Notes: generated by a model from the sequence alone, not told the origin. 64,000 bases of DNA from Tillus elongatus (GCA_964006375.1 OZ023267.1:22131739-22195738), one strand, 5' to 3'; positions 39,907 to 54,025 are shown, counted from the stretch's first letter. Translations and numbers: made by a program.

Positions 39907-40587
39907 ACTGTAGGTTTATGTCGGGTATCAATCATATGTTTTGCAAATGTAGATTTGTCAGCGTGGTTGTTTCTAAATGCAGAAATGTGTTCTTTGTACC
40001 GGGTGTTAAAATTTCTAGATGTTTAACCTATGTAGATTGCGTTACAATGTGTACAGCCGATTTACAAACTCCAGCGTTTGTCAGTAAACAAAATTTTTTC
40101 GCGTTAAATAAAAAATCACACGTCGTGTTGTGAGATTTAAAAGCTACCTTTGTATTTGTACAGGTAGGTATTTAAAATTTTTGAAATGTTTTCTGAAATG
40201 GTTCCAAAAAATTTATCAAAACACACCTGTTGTCTTTTTTTGTTTCTAATGTTTGAATAAATTCAATTAACCGCTAATTTGTGTTCTTTTCTCCTTATCA
40301 TTTATTTTAACAAAGTAGACATTATTATATGATATTTGCTTAATCATTGAAAATTCTTTGTCAAAATTATTTGGGGACATGGGTATTGAAAATGCACGAT
40401 GTATCATAGAATGATAGGCTGACAGCTTTTATAAAAAAGGGTGACATGAACAGCATGGTATGGTTGTGTCAGTGTAAGTAGGTTTCTCACATATTGAAAA
40501 GTCAAATGAATTGTTTTATAACTTTCTAATTGTTAAAGCTAAAAAAATTGGGTGTCTGACTCTCTCATCCTGGCCCCTCTGATATCT

Positions 40588-42095
40588 CACAAAACTTGCT
40601 CCTGTCCTGACTCGTCTATTTCAGACATCTTACAATAGAGGCATATTCCCTAGTAACTGGAAAACTGCTCGAGTAGAATTCGCCCTCAAGAAAGGATCCA
40701 AAGTGCATCCTAGGAACTACAGGACTTTTTTTCTCCTTTCAGTCATCTCTAAAGTGATGGAAAAGTAAATAAACACCGAATTACTAAAATTTCTTGAAAA
40801 ACGCAGTCTAATACACGACAGTCAGTATGGATTTCGTCAGCGCAGATCAACTGCCGACGTCCTTTCCTTTGTCACCCATTCTTGGAACAAGCCTATGAAA
40901 CAACACGCTGAATCCCAGATTGTCGCTCTAGACAAATCCAAAGCATTCGACCAGGTCTGGCACGCAGCGCTGCTTAATAAACTTCCGGCCTATGGCCTAC
41001 CACCAAAACTCTGTACCTGGACAGCAAATTTCCTCTCCAACCGGGGCATTTCTGATGTCGTGGTTGGCTATTCATCTAAACTGTATCCAATTAATGCAGG
41101 AGTTCCTCAAGGTTCAGCTTTAGCCCCTACTTTGTTTCTTCTCCACATCAATGACCTCCTCTCTAGGACATCCAACCCAGTTCACAGTTACGCGGACGAC
41201 AGCACCCTCCACTCAAATATACAATATTCTAAGCCTGTTTCTTCAGCCCAATTAGACGAGGATCGCAGACTCATGGAGGGTTCTGTCTCCGTGGATCTAG
41301 AAAAAATATTAGGCTGGGGAAGTAGAAATCTTGCCCAATTCAACCCGACCAAATCTCAGTCCTGCTTTCTTTCTGATATAAGATACACTAGCCCTAGACC
41401 CATTACATGAACAACCAAGTTATTCAAAGTAATGAGTCCTTTTCACTTGTTGGCATTTCTGTAGAGCGAAATCTCAATTAGCACCAACATGTCACATCAA
41501 TTGCGGAAGAGGCTGCTAAGAAATTAGGTTTCCTCTTCTGGGCTCGGAAATACTTTTCACCAGCCAATCTCTATATCTTATATACTTCACAAATAAGACC
41601 AAACCTCGAATACTGCTGCCATATCTGGGGTGATGCTGTCGCTTCTACACTCGCTATCCTGAACTCCATTCATAAGAGAGCTATACGTATCATCGGTGAC
41701 CCTACTCTCGCCCAAACGCTGCCATCCCTTGCCCACCGACGTGCCGTTGGTCACCTCTCTCTCTCTCTCTCTTTTATAGATATTTGCACGGGCACTGCTC
41801 AGAGGAGCTTTCTTCCATAGTTCCTCCACCTGCTGCCGCCAACAGATCTACCAGGGGAACATAAGCGAATGCATCCTCTTACTGTCCAGGACACCAGACA
41901 TAGAACATCTTGTTATGCCCGCTCTTTTGTCCCGAAGACTTCCAAGTTGTGGAATTCCTTGCCGACACATGTTTTTCCTTCTCCCCCGAACCTCCAAACC
42001 TTCAAGTCCAGACAAGTTGCCTCTTTCCTCCTTGTCGACCCCACGGTACGATAGTATTTAGGCTGTAAGCCCTCATGGTGTGTTGTTGAAATATG
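40588..42095 (+). mobile_element. LINE-A copy 6: RT through 3' end
   Basis: From LAPVLTRLFQTSYNRG-like fingers (frameshifted) the sequence enters the 40895-41410 frame: ALDKSKAFDQVWHAALLNKL (motif A), NAGVPQGSALAPTLFLLHIN (motif B) and HSYADDSTLHSN (motif C intact). A premature stop follows PRPIT at 41410. Thumb and C-terminus continue in broken frames to 42054 (SFVPKTSKLWNSLPTHVF), including a (CT)n expansion near 41755. The 3' UTR ends ttgttgaaata and an A-run. It is the only LINE-A copy here with a catalytically complete palm. Confidence 0.88.
40895..41410 (+). pseudogene. LINE-A reverse transcriptase palm, YADD intact
   Basis: A 171-codon open frame spans motifs A to C and the start of the thumb (LEKILGWGSRNLAQFNPTKS). 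It is the best comparison for the mutated YAYD box at 1824-2456. The starting methionine is internal. A one-base lesion at about 41408 shifts the frame and creates the stop. Confidence 0.85.
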
Positions 42096-42110
42096 AAAAA
42101 AAAACAAATT

Positions 42111-42490
42111 GTGACGGGTATGGTTTTCGTAACTAGGTTTTAAACCCTATGAAAACCCGTCACACATGTTAACAAAAATATATCCCTATTGTCAAGAAAG
42201 CTTTTAGAAATCTAGAAGTACAAAAATAAAAAAAGGTCTTCGAAACCGCTTCAAAATACAAATTACAGACGACATAACTTCTGATACATAAAGCGACAGC
42301 TCACAACAGAATTGCAATAATTAAAAACTTAATTGGGGAAATGAAGAAGCCGACAAGAAAGCCCTTGAAGCAGTTAGTGCGGCAGATTCGATAAAAGTGA
42401 CAGAAGCTGTAACTAGTGATTTAAAAATTGTTATAAGAGAAAAAGAGTTGCGTGTTTAGCCCAATGGCATAACTCTCTATCTAAACTACG
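42111..42490. other. Small foldback and unassigned gap
   Basis: At 42111-42165, tgtgacgggt and acccgtcaca are perfect inverted 10-mers around a partly palindromic centre, resembling a tiny foldback element. The rest up to the LTR shows no recognised feature. Confidence 0.5.
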
Positions 42491-42760
42491 TGTATGATAT
42501 GGTCGAATATGATAATTAAACAACACTATACTTGTAATTAAAGTATATTATATAAACTCGCAACTTAGTACTCGGGGTCAACGCCCTTCCATTTCTTTCT
42601 GAAATCTGACGTCTGTTCTGCGTATGATGTGTCGTGTCATCCGTGTCTTCGTGAACTCGTAATAAGATAATAGATAAAAGGACACTTGCGCATGTTTGTC
42701 TATAGATTACATCGACTGCATCATATGCAGAACAGATGGCGCCTACATACATATATTACA
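42491..42760 (-). repeat. Ty3/Gypsy 3' LTR (proposed)
   Basis: Read on the minus strand it starts TGTAATATATG immediately after a purine-rich tract that follows the pol stop codon, and ends ATCATACA, giving TG...CA ends and a 270-bp length. A TATA-like tttatataatata lies at about 42545-42557. No second LTR is in the window to prove the boundaries. Confidence 0.55.
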
Positions 42761-42771
42761 TATTTCCTCTT
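42761..42771 (-). promoter_or_regulatory. Polypurine tract before 3' LTR
   Basis: Minus-strand AAGAGGAAATA lies between the pol stop codon and the proposed LTR start. This is the position where plus-strand DNA synthesis is primed in LTR retrotransposons. Confidence 0.55.
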
Positions 42772-43288
42772 ATAGATTTAGTCTATCAGGAGCCCTTATT
42801 GGACGACCATACCTTGTATGATCGTCTACTGGCTCTGAAGGCTTATCACTGTTGCGCACTATTTCAGGACCGGTATCAGTGTCACTTTGACTACTAAAAG
42901 GGGTAGGGGGCTGGTCCTCCATGGTCCTAGACCTAGGAGACTCTGGTAGGATTTCAAAGGAAGTGATTTCAGGTTGAAACTTATTTGATGATTGTTTCAA
43001 GTCAATTCTATTACGCCTAATAATATCACCATATTTATTCTGTATCATATACGAACGTGGTGAAGGGTATGGATTAATAATCTTTCCTGGTTCCCACTTC
43101 CCCTGAATATGATCATACACTGTAACATCCATTCCTTCGGCTAATGGTTTTAAGTCGACAGCTGTCCTATTGTAATATTTCTTATACAATTCCTGCTTAT
43201 TTCTATGTTTTTCATTGATGTTTTGACACAATCTGGGTTTCAAAAACTCAGCACTGATGGGTATTTTTGTCTTGCAAATTCGGCCCAT
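42770..43288 (-). pseudogene. Gypsy integrase C-terminal domain
   Basis: The 172-codon frame reads KHRNKQELYKKYYNRTAVDL, then GKWEPGKIINPYPSPRSYMI and RRNRIDLKQS. This is the small barrel-like DNA-binding end common in insect Gypsy integrases, followed by a low-complexity tail ending YGRPIRAPDRLNL. The stop codon adjoins the purine tract and proposed LTR. Confidence 0.75.
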
Positions 43289-43289
43289 T

Positions 43290-43700
43290 AAAATCTAAGA
43301 AGGAGAATATCCCATATTTTTCAGAGGGCTATTTCGCTTTTGCAACAAAGCTGTATCAATATCCTCATTCTTATCCTCCAATGATTTTTTAACTATATTT
43401 TTACCAATTGCTACTCACTTTTGTGCAAGGCCGTTGGATCGTGGGTAGTTAGGGCTTCGGGTAATGATTTCTAAATTCCAATCGTTTGCAAATGTTTTGT
43501 AATGGAAGCTATTAAAGGAAATATTGTCACATGTTATAATGTCTGGGAAACCAAATTAGAAAATACATTCTTTAAATTTGCAATGACTGAGCTGATTGAC
43601 TTGTTTTTCATTGGCCGAAGTTCGAGCCAATTTGAGTATGCATTCAAGATGACAAGATAACTTCTACCTGCCAAAGTAAAGATATCGATGCCCAACCGTT
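43290..43700 (-). pseudogene. Gypsy integrase core, active-site glutamate lost
   Basis: Translated fragments read LGIDIFTLAGRSYLVILNAY with SNWLEL (first aspartate), then in another frame CDNISFNSFHYKTFANDWN (second aspartate) and RSPNYPRSNGLAQK. The last block is normally SNG.AE, and here the catalytic glutamate is Q. In-frame stops also occur. Strand transfer activity would be lost. Confidence 0.7.
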
Positions 43701-43701
43701 G

Positions 43702-44475
43702 TCATGGTCGCTCAGGCACAGGATATAACAACAAGGATTCTTTATTTTGTTGTCTGGCATTTCGTTCACAAATTTTGCATTTCTTTGTATAAGATTCGAT
43801 ATCATTATTCATACCTGACCAGTAGAGTATCTGACGTGCTCGGGATTTTGTTTTTTCAATGCCAACATGTCCTTCATGAAGCAGTTTTAACATTTCGAAA
43901 CGAAGGCGATTTGGGACTACTAGTTTATTGGAAAACACCAATAATCCCTCTGTATAGGTTAGGTCTTCATTAATTTTGAAATAATGTCTTATAAACTGCG
44001 GTACATCAAATCCCTTTTCTAGCCAGCCTTGAATACAAAAATCTGCAACAGTTTTCAGCTGCAGGTCATTCTCTGATTCCATTATGAATTGTGCTTTCCT
44101 TTTGTCCGCCATTGGAATGTTTTTTATTAGTGAATGTACGGCAAAATTGAATTCATCATCTGATTTCAATCCCCTTTCAACCAGAAATACTCTAGACAAT
44201 ATGTCTGCAATGTACAGGTACTTTCCTGGCTTGTAAGTCACAGCTATGTCGTAATTTAGTAATCGCAATCTCATTATTTGCAGTCTTGGTGAAATGCAAG
44301 CTAAGTCTTTCTTGAATATAGCCTCCAGTGGCTTATGATCCGAGTAAACCTGTACTTTCAGACCATATACAAAATAATGGAATTTCTGCAGTGCAAATAC
44401 AATTGCCAACATTTCTTTTTCAATCTGTGCGTATTTCTGTTCGGTGGAGGTCAAACTTTGAGATGCAAAAGCCAC
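43702..44475 (-). pseudogene. Gypsy RNase H and integrase zinc-binding domain
   Basis: The 257-codon frame has the RNase H segment MAFASQSLTSTEQKYAQIEK and VYSDHKPLEAI, then LRLLNYDIAVTYKPGKYLYI with ADILSR. The integrase HHCC domain follows: H in LLHEGHVG, H in GHVGIEKT, and the pair CKICERNA. The catalytic D of SDHKPL and the E of EKEMLA are intact. The frame stops at PVPERP, where the integrase core begins. Confidence 0.85.
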
Positions 44476-45060
44476 TGGATGACCTTCCTGAAATAAACAT
44501 GCACCCAGCCCTTCTTTAGATGCATCAGTTTCTATTTATATATCTTTCTTAGAATGAAAAAAACTTAAGTACAGGTGCTTTTGTCAGCAAATATTTTAGA
44601 TGGGAAAGAGATCGCTCATGACTATTAGTCCATTCCCACTTAGTATCTTGCCGGGTCAGGTTTCTAAGTGGAGCAGACACCTTTGACAAATTAGGCACAA
44701 ATTTGCCTAAATATTTGGCCATACCAAGGATTCTAAGAAGTTAATTTTTATCTTTCGGGGTAGGTAATTCTAAAATTGATTTGACTTTGGCATGGTTCAG
44801 TTCTACCCATTCTTTCGAGTAAATTTTCCCCATAAATTTCACAGACCGGGAATTGAATTGTATTTTAGAGCTGTTAAATTTAATATTGTACCTAAGGGCA
44901 CTACGAACAGTAAAACAATGAGTGAAACCGTGGCCGCTTCTTCCAAACGACAGAAGATTACGTAATTCTAGCCAGTATTGTACATATTTAAGATGATGTT
45001 TTTTAAGTTTTTTTTTACCGACAAGTTTATTGCCTCTCTCTAATAACCCTCGGGGTTGAT

Positions 45061-45755
45061 GAGAGGTAAAAAAAATGTTTTCATGAAAATTCGTTAAAAG
45101 GAAACGTAACACAAATAATTCCTTTAACTCTAAATTATTCTGTTATTTTTTATAATATTCGATCGAGTAACAAACTTTGAGTAACGTAACTTTATTCCTT
45201 GAAAACATTAGAATCATTTACGATCATTTATTCAAACAGTAGAATTTTATTCCTACATCTGGTTCGACCAAGCAAAAACATGTTTTAATGTAATTAATCA
45301 TTTGTTTGTGAATAAAATACGAAAAGGCAGCAGATACACAAAAAGGAATTCTGGAAGATTTCAGCAACAGATGTTTATTTTCGTTAGAAGAAATGAAAAA
45401 TTGTGATTAATCAAAAGAAATAAATGAGTCTTGCAATAATGGAAACGTGTACGCGCTAACCAAACGTTGAAAGAATTAAACAGGGTCCTTTGTTTTCCTT
45501 TTATATCCCGCCATTTGTGCTCTGTATTATAGAATGTAACACATTTTTTCTAGGGGCAGTGAAATTCATCAGAAAAACGACAGTTAATTTTTGTTTTTTT
45601 TTCAGATGTTACACAAAGAAAAATAAAATATGGGATGATACGAGGGTACCAGTATACACCAAACTAACTACGTTAATATGTATAGTAATGTATACAGGGT
45701 AGTCCAACAGTGCGTTCAAGTTCAATATCTCCTTTATTAGTCAATAATAAAAAAA
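45061..45755. other. AT-rich gap, nothing recognised
   Basis: No supported gene. Near 45690 the sequence tatacagggtagtccaacag resembles a DNA-transposon end, but no partner end was found. Confidence 0.4.
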
Positions 45756-46067
45756 CTCTGGACGCAGCAAGTGCGTTATCGTAGTTAATTTTCATAAAAA
45801 TGTTTTTAATAGCAAATACGTTTTTTTTAAGAAAGCAGGCATCAAATTTGGTTACCAGTATAATCTATATAGTCGAAACAATGTGCCATGTTTCATCAAA
45901 ATAACTTTATTGTTTGAAAATTTACAAAAATTTCCGAAAGTAAACTTAAGTTGTTCCAGAAAAAATTGGTTTCCTGGTCAACCTTATAGGTAAATAGCAA
46001 ATTGAGCTATTCAAATTTTAAACATTTAATGAAAATTAACTACCATAACGCACTTTCTGCGTCCCGA
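45756..46067 (+). mobile_element. X element, complete 312-bp copy
   Basis: It starts ctctggacgcagcaagtgcg and ends with inverted taacgcactttctgcgtccc. About 36 bp of the termini pair, including gtagttaattttcat with its complement. The body matches 21349-21660. A TA-array element long form starts right after it. Confidence 0.88.
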
Positions 46068-46079
46068 ATTTCTTCACTT

Positions 46080-47070
<991 letters not shown>

Positions 47071-47144
47071 TTTGAAACGAAAGTTGCAAGTACAAGTTAT
47101 CTACCAACTAAAATTATTTTTGGATACACAGGGTGTGCATAAAA

Positions 47145-47400
47145 AGTCAGGACGCAGCAAATTCTGGTAGTGAATTTTTATAAAAATGCTTTTAATAGCA
47201 AATATGTCTTTTTAGTGAAGACAAGCATCAAATTTGGTTACCAGTATCACCTATATAGTAAAAAAATTTACCATATTTCATCAAAAAAGCTTTATAGTAT
47301 AAATAAGTACATAAATTATTCCAAAATAAACTTACGTTTATGAAAGACTGGCCCAATTTTCCTGGCCAATGAACCCCGTCAAGCTATTTACCTACCAAGA
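47145..47400 (+). repeat. X-type left end and body
   Basis: It begins caggacgcagcaaattctgg with the inner gtgcgttat lost, then the usual body (catcaaatttggttaccagt, ccaatgaaccccgtcaagct). The inverted right end is missing. Confidence 0.7.
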
Positions 47401-47454
47401 TATATTTATTCACAAAAAGCTCTAAGTGAGCGGTGAACGTGTCGCCACCTAGTT

Positions 47455-47665
47455 GCGGAACCAAGTAGTATGTTGTCACGCCAGCTCCAAACAACACAAA
47501 GTGTTACAAAATAGAGACTGTATACAACCAACTAACAATTTTAGTAAATTGTCAGCCCTGGCCCCTTTCTACCCTAATATAGTGACAAAGTATGTAAGGC
47601 TATATGCAATTCTCAACGGTTCTAATTGTTATGAGAATGCATCTAGCCTTTCACAAACAGCTTTT
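47455..47665. repeat. Palindromic copy of the retrozyme-like repeat
   Basis: gtcagccctggcccctttct to ggctatatgcaattctca is the complement of 30700-30800. It is followed in direct orientation by tatgagaatgcatctagcct. No ribozyme core is present. Confidence 0.45.
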
Positions 47666-48517
47666 CGACGAAACTTCCGAAAGAAAATTTTTTTCGCAAA
47701 AATCTGAAAACACTTTTTTACAATAAACATTTATTATTAATTAGCAAAATATTACAGACAATGATTTCTACGGAAACACAAACTTTTTGTTTCGAAAACT
47801 AACTATTTTTCAGACAAAAACTTGCTAAAAGAATACATAAAATTGGCATTATACGCCTAATCTGTAATTAAAATTCAACAAAAGAAAATGTAAATTTTTT
47901 TTCAACTTTTCACGGAAATTTATTCGAACCAGTGGGAGTAAAGAAAAATAGTGCTGCCAATTTAATCATAAATTCCACATAGCTGCAAAAAATTACTCTC
48001 CTCAGAAAGATGTTCTCAAGAAATGAATTTAGGGTCCATGACTTGACAGCAGAGAAAATATGACAGACCGCCAGACAAAAAAATGTTTATTCCAGAATCA
48101 ACTTTTAAGGCTTTTTACGCCGTTTCAGCAAAAGAAAATTTCGAAATTTTTCTCACCGATATTCCACCCTCACACATGCAACCCCTAAATGTTTTTTCAC
48201 ACAGAATACTAGATGTTTTCTAATAAACAACGTTATATTACTCGAGGTTTTAAAAAAATCGTCAATATTTACCAGATCACACTCTAATCATTCCCTACCG
48301 CCCCAGGAGAGCACAGAAGACGTCAAATGCATACAGAATTAAATATTATAAAAATTCCAAATCCAACTTTATCAAACATTTTACACTGTATAACACAAAA
48401 TTACAAACTAGAATCTATACCATTTAAAATTTTCAAAACAGATAAATTTACATATACCTATATATAACAGAACACATTCACAGCTTTTATAAATGTTGAT
48501 CGTTCAAAAATGCTCTT
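47666..48517. other. AT-rich gap, degenerate X-like phrases
   Basis: Blocks such as caatgatttctacggaaaca resemble 14060-14090, so this may be extended X-related sequence. No gene. Confidence 0.4.
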
Positions 48518-48649
48518 TTAGTGAATTTTCTTAGAAAAAAATTCACCTACGAGGAAATCTCGACTTTTGAATTTAGAAGAAAAAAAATTAAATGAGCGCG
48601 CACTAGGACCCCTAGAACCTATATCGACGGCCAGTTTCAATTTTTATAT

Positions 48650-48736
<87 letters not shown>
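48518..48736 (-). repeat. TA-array element right flank and array, reversed
   Basis: The minus strand reads (TA)n (48653-48736), then ggttctaggggtcctagtgc, ctcatttaatttt, gagatttcctc and the terminal near-palindrome at 48518-48545. The left flank is missing beyond the array. Confidence 0.8.
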
Positions 48737-48737
<1 letters not shown>

Positions 48738-48810
48738 CATGATTTTTAACACGTCATTTCTGTATACTATACAAGGAGAAAGGTTAAGGGCAAGGCCGCG
48801 AGGAGACAAC

Positions 48811-48855
48811 CGCATACACGTGTTTCAAGCCTATTAGCCATCATCAGTACGGTAT
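48811..48855 (-). ncRNA. Hammerhead-like motif with palindromic stem III
   Basis: The minus strand reads CTGATGA, T, GGCT/GGCT (a weak stem II with G-U pairs), GAAAC and ACACGTGT followed by A. The seven-base core box is perfect and stem III is an 8-base palindrome. The extra T after the core box is shared with the other P-type motifs. Confidence 0.6.
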
Positions 48856-49026
48856 AGCCAGGTGATGATGGAAACACTCTGGATGAAGAAGCAAAAATAC
48901 ATGGAGTCACAACAGGCAACCAGTGCACATTTGCAGCATCGGATGCTCACGCAGTTGATTTCTTTGCCTCCGTGGCAATTTTGGTTGTTGCCGCCGAATT
49001 GAGGGTCTTCCGAATGAGCTGTATGC

Positions 49027-49185
49027 TACACCATCACTCAATTGTACTTGCCGGGAAATATACCTTAGTTGCTATAGTTTATTGTATTCTAATATTTAAT
49101 AGAACAACGCACTTAAAGATTAGAATACAATAAACTATAGCAACTAAGGTATATTTCCCGGCAAGTACAATTGAGTGATGGTGTA
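49027..49185. repeat. Perfect 67-bp inverted repeat
   Basis: The arms 49027-49093 and 49119-49185 are exactly complementary, with a 25-base spacer. The left arm begins tacaccatcactcaattgta. No mismatch was seen over 67 positions. Confidence 0.95.
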
Positions 49186-49246
49186 ACACACAGCTCTCAA
49201 CCGTAAAAGTGCAATGGTAGTACATTAATATATAAAAAAAATAACC

Positions 49247-49278
49247 TGAAGAAGCCGCGCATGAGGCGGCGAAACGTC
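49247..49278 (+). ncRNA. Hammerhead-like motif, GC-rich stem II
   Basis: CCTGAAGA, a GCCGC/GCGGC stem, GAAAC and GTCGT are present in order. Core position 7 is A. Stem I pairing is not evident, so this may be a relic. Confidence 0.5.
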
Positions 49279-49356
49279 GTTAAATCAAAAACACAAATGT
49301 TGTTTTATTTTTTGTCCAAAAATGAAGAAGTTTCCAGGAATTTAAACCCAATAAAT

Positions 49357-50616
<1,260 letters not shown>

Positions 50617-50704
<88 letters not shown>

Positions 50705-50829
50705 CGTGAACATTAGTGTACAAAATATACCGATAGAAAGATGAATAAACGTATGTTAGAAATGGTGTTGAAGAAATATGCTTTTGTACACTAATGTCCA
50801 CGTTTCAAAAGCTTCCACTCTTTTTATAT
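50617..50829. repeat. (TA)n array with flanking imperfect inverted repeat
   Basis: (TA)n at 50617-50701 is followed by caacgtgaacattagtgtac. About 70 bp downstream, tacactaatgtccacgtt is its near-complement, which makes a small hairpin-like structure (about 50703-50805). Confidence 0.7.
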
Positions 50830-51885
<1,056 letters not shown>

Positions 51886-52844
51886 GGTGTACTTCGCAAT
51901 AAGTATTCTCTATAAGTAAAAATGCACAAGCAGTTGTCTTTTTCGGAACTCAAATAATATCGGTTGGTGTGGAATCTAACAAGCACCTGGTTGGATGCGA
52001 CCAAGAGATAATAGCAAAACTATTGCCCCACACCCCATTTAAAACAAGCAACAGTCTACAGAAGGAACGGACTGTGTCATAGAAACGTCAACAGTTAAAG
52101 GTCAATTGCGCATGGCATAATTTGTCAATGCAGTTATCTCGACTCTAGCGGTGGTTATTAAAATATCAGCGACACTACTGGCGGACATGCACGAGTTATT
52201 AACTAAGGCTCCCAGTTATTGTAATCCATCGCATGGGCTCTATTCTACCTCTAGGACGATTGTCTGGGTCTAGAGTTAAGCACACTAAAAACTTCTACAG
52301 TGAAATCTGGGAGTAGTCAGATTGATGTTCCTTAATCGAGCTACAAGAACCCAACTTACGGTAAAAGTATAGTTTAAAGAAAATGGTCCCCCAGTGATGC
52401 CCCAAATGGTACGTCATAAATTAGTCGCATTATTATTTTTTGAAAATCAAAAGTCGCTTTCACTTGACACATTTCTTATTGAAGATGCGAATGCCCATGC
52501 GCAAAATAGTACAAAACCAAAATCGAGTTTTCCAGTAGGGCTTTAATTTGTGATACACCAAAGTATGTGCTATTAACCTTTTGCGGAGGGTTTCAACGTG
52601 ATTGGACCTGGATCAATGCTTAACAAGGAAGATATCAAACAAATTTTCTGACACTTAGCAACATTATTCTTGTCTTTTTTTTGTTCCTTTATTTCCGCGA
52701 CTATGGGCAATCGCCGACGCCAGGGAGCAGTTTCACCTCACTGTCCTGAAAATTGTACTGAACCCTTGGCTTTCTGTAAGGAGAGTATGAATCTTTAACG
52801 TGCCCATCTTGGCATGGACAGGGGACCTACGGCTTTAATACCTA
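51886..52844. other. Gap, nothing recognised
   Basis: This is mixed-composition sequence without a convincing reading frame or known repeat. Confidence 0.4.
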
Positions 52845-53985
52845 CCAGTACCAGTATTGCCACTAGGAGGAGCTAAGGTGTGTACGTCTTCTTTAGCTGA
52901 ACAGATCTTCCCCTCATATTCTCTTGTGCCGTCCAAGTCCGTGCACCAAGTATTTCCACTAGGTGGAGCTAAGGTGTGTACGCCCTATTTAGCTAAACCG
53001 ATCCTCCTCCCATTCTCATGGGCCGTGTACCTCCGTGCCCCAAGTAATGCCACCAAATAGAGCTAAAGTGTGTATGACCTCTTTAGCTGAACCAATCTTC
53101 CCCTCCTATTCTCTTTGGCCTTGCAAGCCCATGCCACAAGTATCGCCATTAGGTGGAGCTAAGGTGTGTACGTCCTCTTTAGCTAAACCAATCCGCCTTC
53201 CTATTCTCTTGGGCCGTGAAAGTCTGTGCCCCAAGTATCTCCACTAGGTGTAGCTAAGGTGCGTACCTTCTCTTTAGGTAAATTGATCCCCCCTTCCATT
53301 CTCTTAGACCGTGTAGGTCCGTGCTCCAAGTATTGCCACTAGGTAGGTATGTACGTCCTTTTTAGCTGAACCAATCTTCCCCTCCTATTCTCTTGGGGCG
53401 TGCAAGTCCGTGCCCCATGTATCGCCACTAGGTGTAGCTAAGATGTGTGCCTCCCCTTTAGGGAAACTGATCCCCCTTCCATTTTTTAGGACGTGTACGT
53501 CTGTGTGACAAGTATTGCCACTAGGCGGAGCTAGGGTGTGAAAGTCCCTTTTAGCTGAACTAATCTTTCCCTCCTATTCTCTTGGGCCGTGCAGGTCCGT
53601 GCCCCAAGTGTCGCCACTAGGTGTAGCTAAGGTGTGTACCTCCTCTTCATGTAAACCGATCCCCCTTTCATTCTCTTAGGACGTGTATGTCTGCGTGCCA
53701 AGTATTGCCACTAGGTGGAGGTAAGGTGTAAACGTCTTTTTTAGCTGAACCAGTCTTCCCCTCCTATTAACTTGGGCCGTGCAAGTCCGTGCCCAATTAT
53801 AGCCATTAGGTGTAGCTAAGGTGTGTACTTTAGGTAAACCGATCCCCCTTTCATTCTCTTAGGCCGTGTACGTCCGTGCCCCAAGTATTGCCACTAGGTG
53901 GAGCTAGGGTGCGTAAGTCCCATTTAGCTGAACCGATCACCCACTATCTTGGGCCGTGTATGTCAATGCCCCAAGACTTGCCCCT
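52845..53985. repeat. ~95-bp minisatellite, about 13 units, partly dimeric
   Basis: Units each contain gccactagg, agctaaggtgtgtac and ctcctattctcttgggccgtg. Unit starts are at about 52856, 52953, 53047, 53143, 53238, 53333, 53424, 53515, 53612, 53707, 53802, 53888 and 53978. From 53238 two variants alternate: one with ggagc/ttagctgaacc/cttcccctcc, the other with gtagc/ttaggtaaacc/atcccccttcc. This gives a ~190-bp higher-order repeat. Short frames here are artefacts. Confidence 0.93.
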
Positions 53986-54025
53986 AATTGGACTTAATCT
54001 GGAAACGTCCTCGTTAGCTGAACCG

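Larger units (their letters stand above)
38490..40470 (-). pseudogene. P3: Penelope-like RT end and GIY-YIG, split by LINE-C
   Basis: On the minus strand from 40420: SMIHRAFSIPMSPNNFDKEF and IKQISYNNVYF (RT C-terminus); then at about 40080-39923 NAIYIG.TSRNFNTRYKEH and NNHADKSTFAKHMIDTRH (GIY-YIG core). Beyond the LINE-C insertion, 38605-38495 gives LFEAFEVKEHTHDNTYLVLN and EQTDLMNSPFLDILLSN, then a stop (C-terminus). Removing LINE-C and one copy of its target duplication would join MIDTRHKP to this tail. Frameshifts and stops elsewhere make P3 inactive. It belongs to a different Penelope lineage from P1 and P2. Confidence 0.8.
42770..45060 (-). pseudogene. Ty3/Gypsy pol remnant: RT end, RNase H, integrase
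   Basis: In minus-strand order: RT C-terminus at 44741-45040 (YNIKFNSSKIQFNSRSVKFM and GKIYSKE); RT-RNase H connection with stops (ILGMAKYLGKFVPNLSKVSA); RNase H and integrase zinc domain at 43702-44475; integrase core in broken frames at 43290-43700; and integrase C-terminus at 42770-43288. Gag, protease, the RT core and the 5' LTR are missing. The order RT-RNase H-integrase is that of Ty3/Gypsy. Multiple stops and shifts make it inactive. Confidence 0.85.
48745..49280. repeat. Repeat with two hammerhead-like motifs around a hairpin
   Basis: A minus-strand hammerhead-like motif (48811-48855), a perfect 67-bp hairpin (49027-49185) and a plus-strand motif (49247-49278) lie within 0.5 kb. The middle (atgctcacgcagttgatttc, gcctccgtggcaattttggt) is relatively GC-rich and matches no protein I recognise. 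The layout suggests inverted Penelope-type termini, or a retrozyme-like element interrupted by a hairpin. Confidence 0.5.

Noticed and set aside
41755..41770. (CT)n tract in LINE-A copy 6 as a regulatory element
   Set aside because: It is a local slippage expansion of the cctctctct phrase present in all LINE-A copies.
45690..45720. Transposon-like end tatacagggtagtccaacag
   Set aside because: No matching inverted end or target duplication was found nearby.
52845..53985. CRISPR-like array of regularly spaced repeats
   Set aside because: The units are contiguous ~95-bp monomers with no short repeat/unique spacer pattern, and the setting is eukaryotic.
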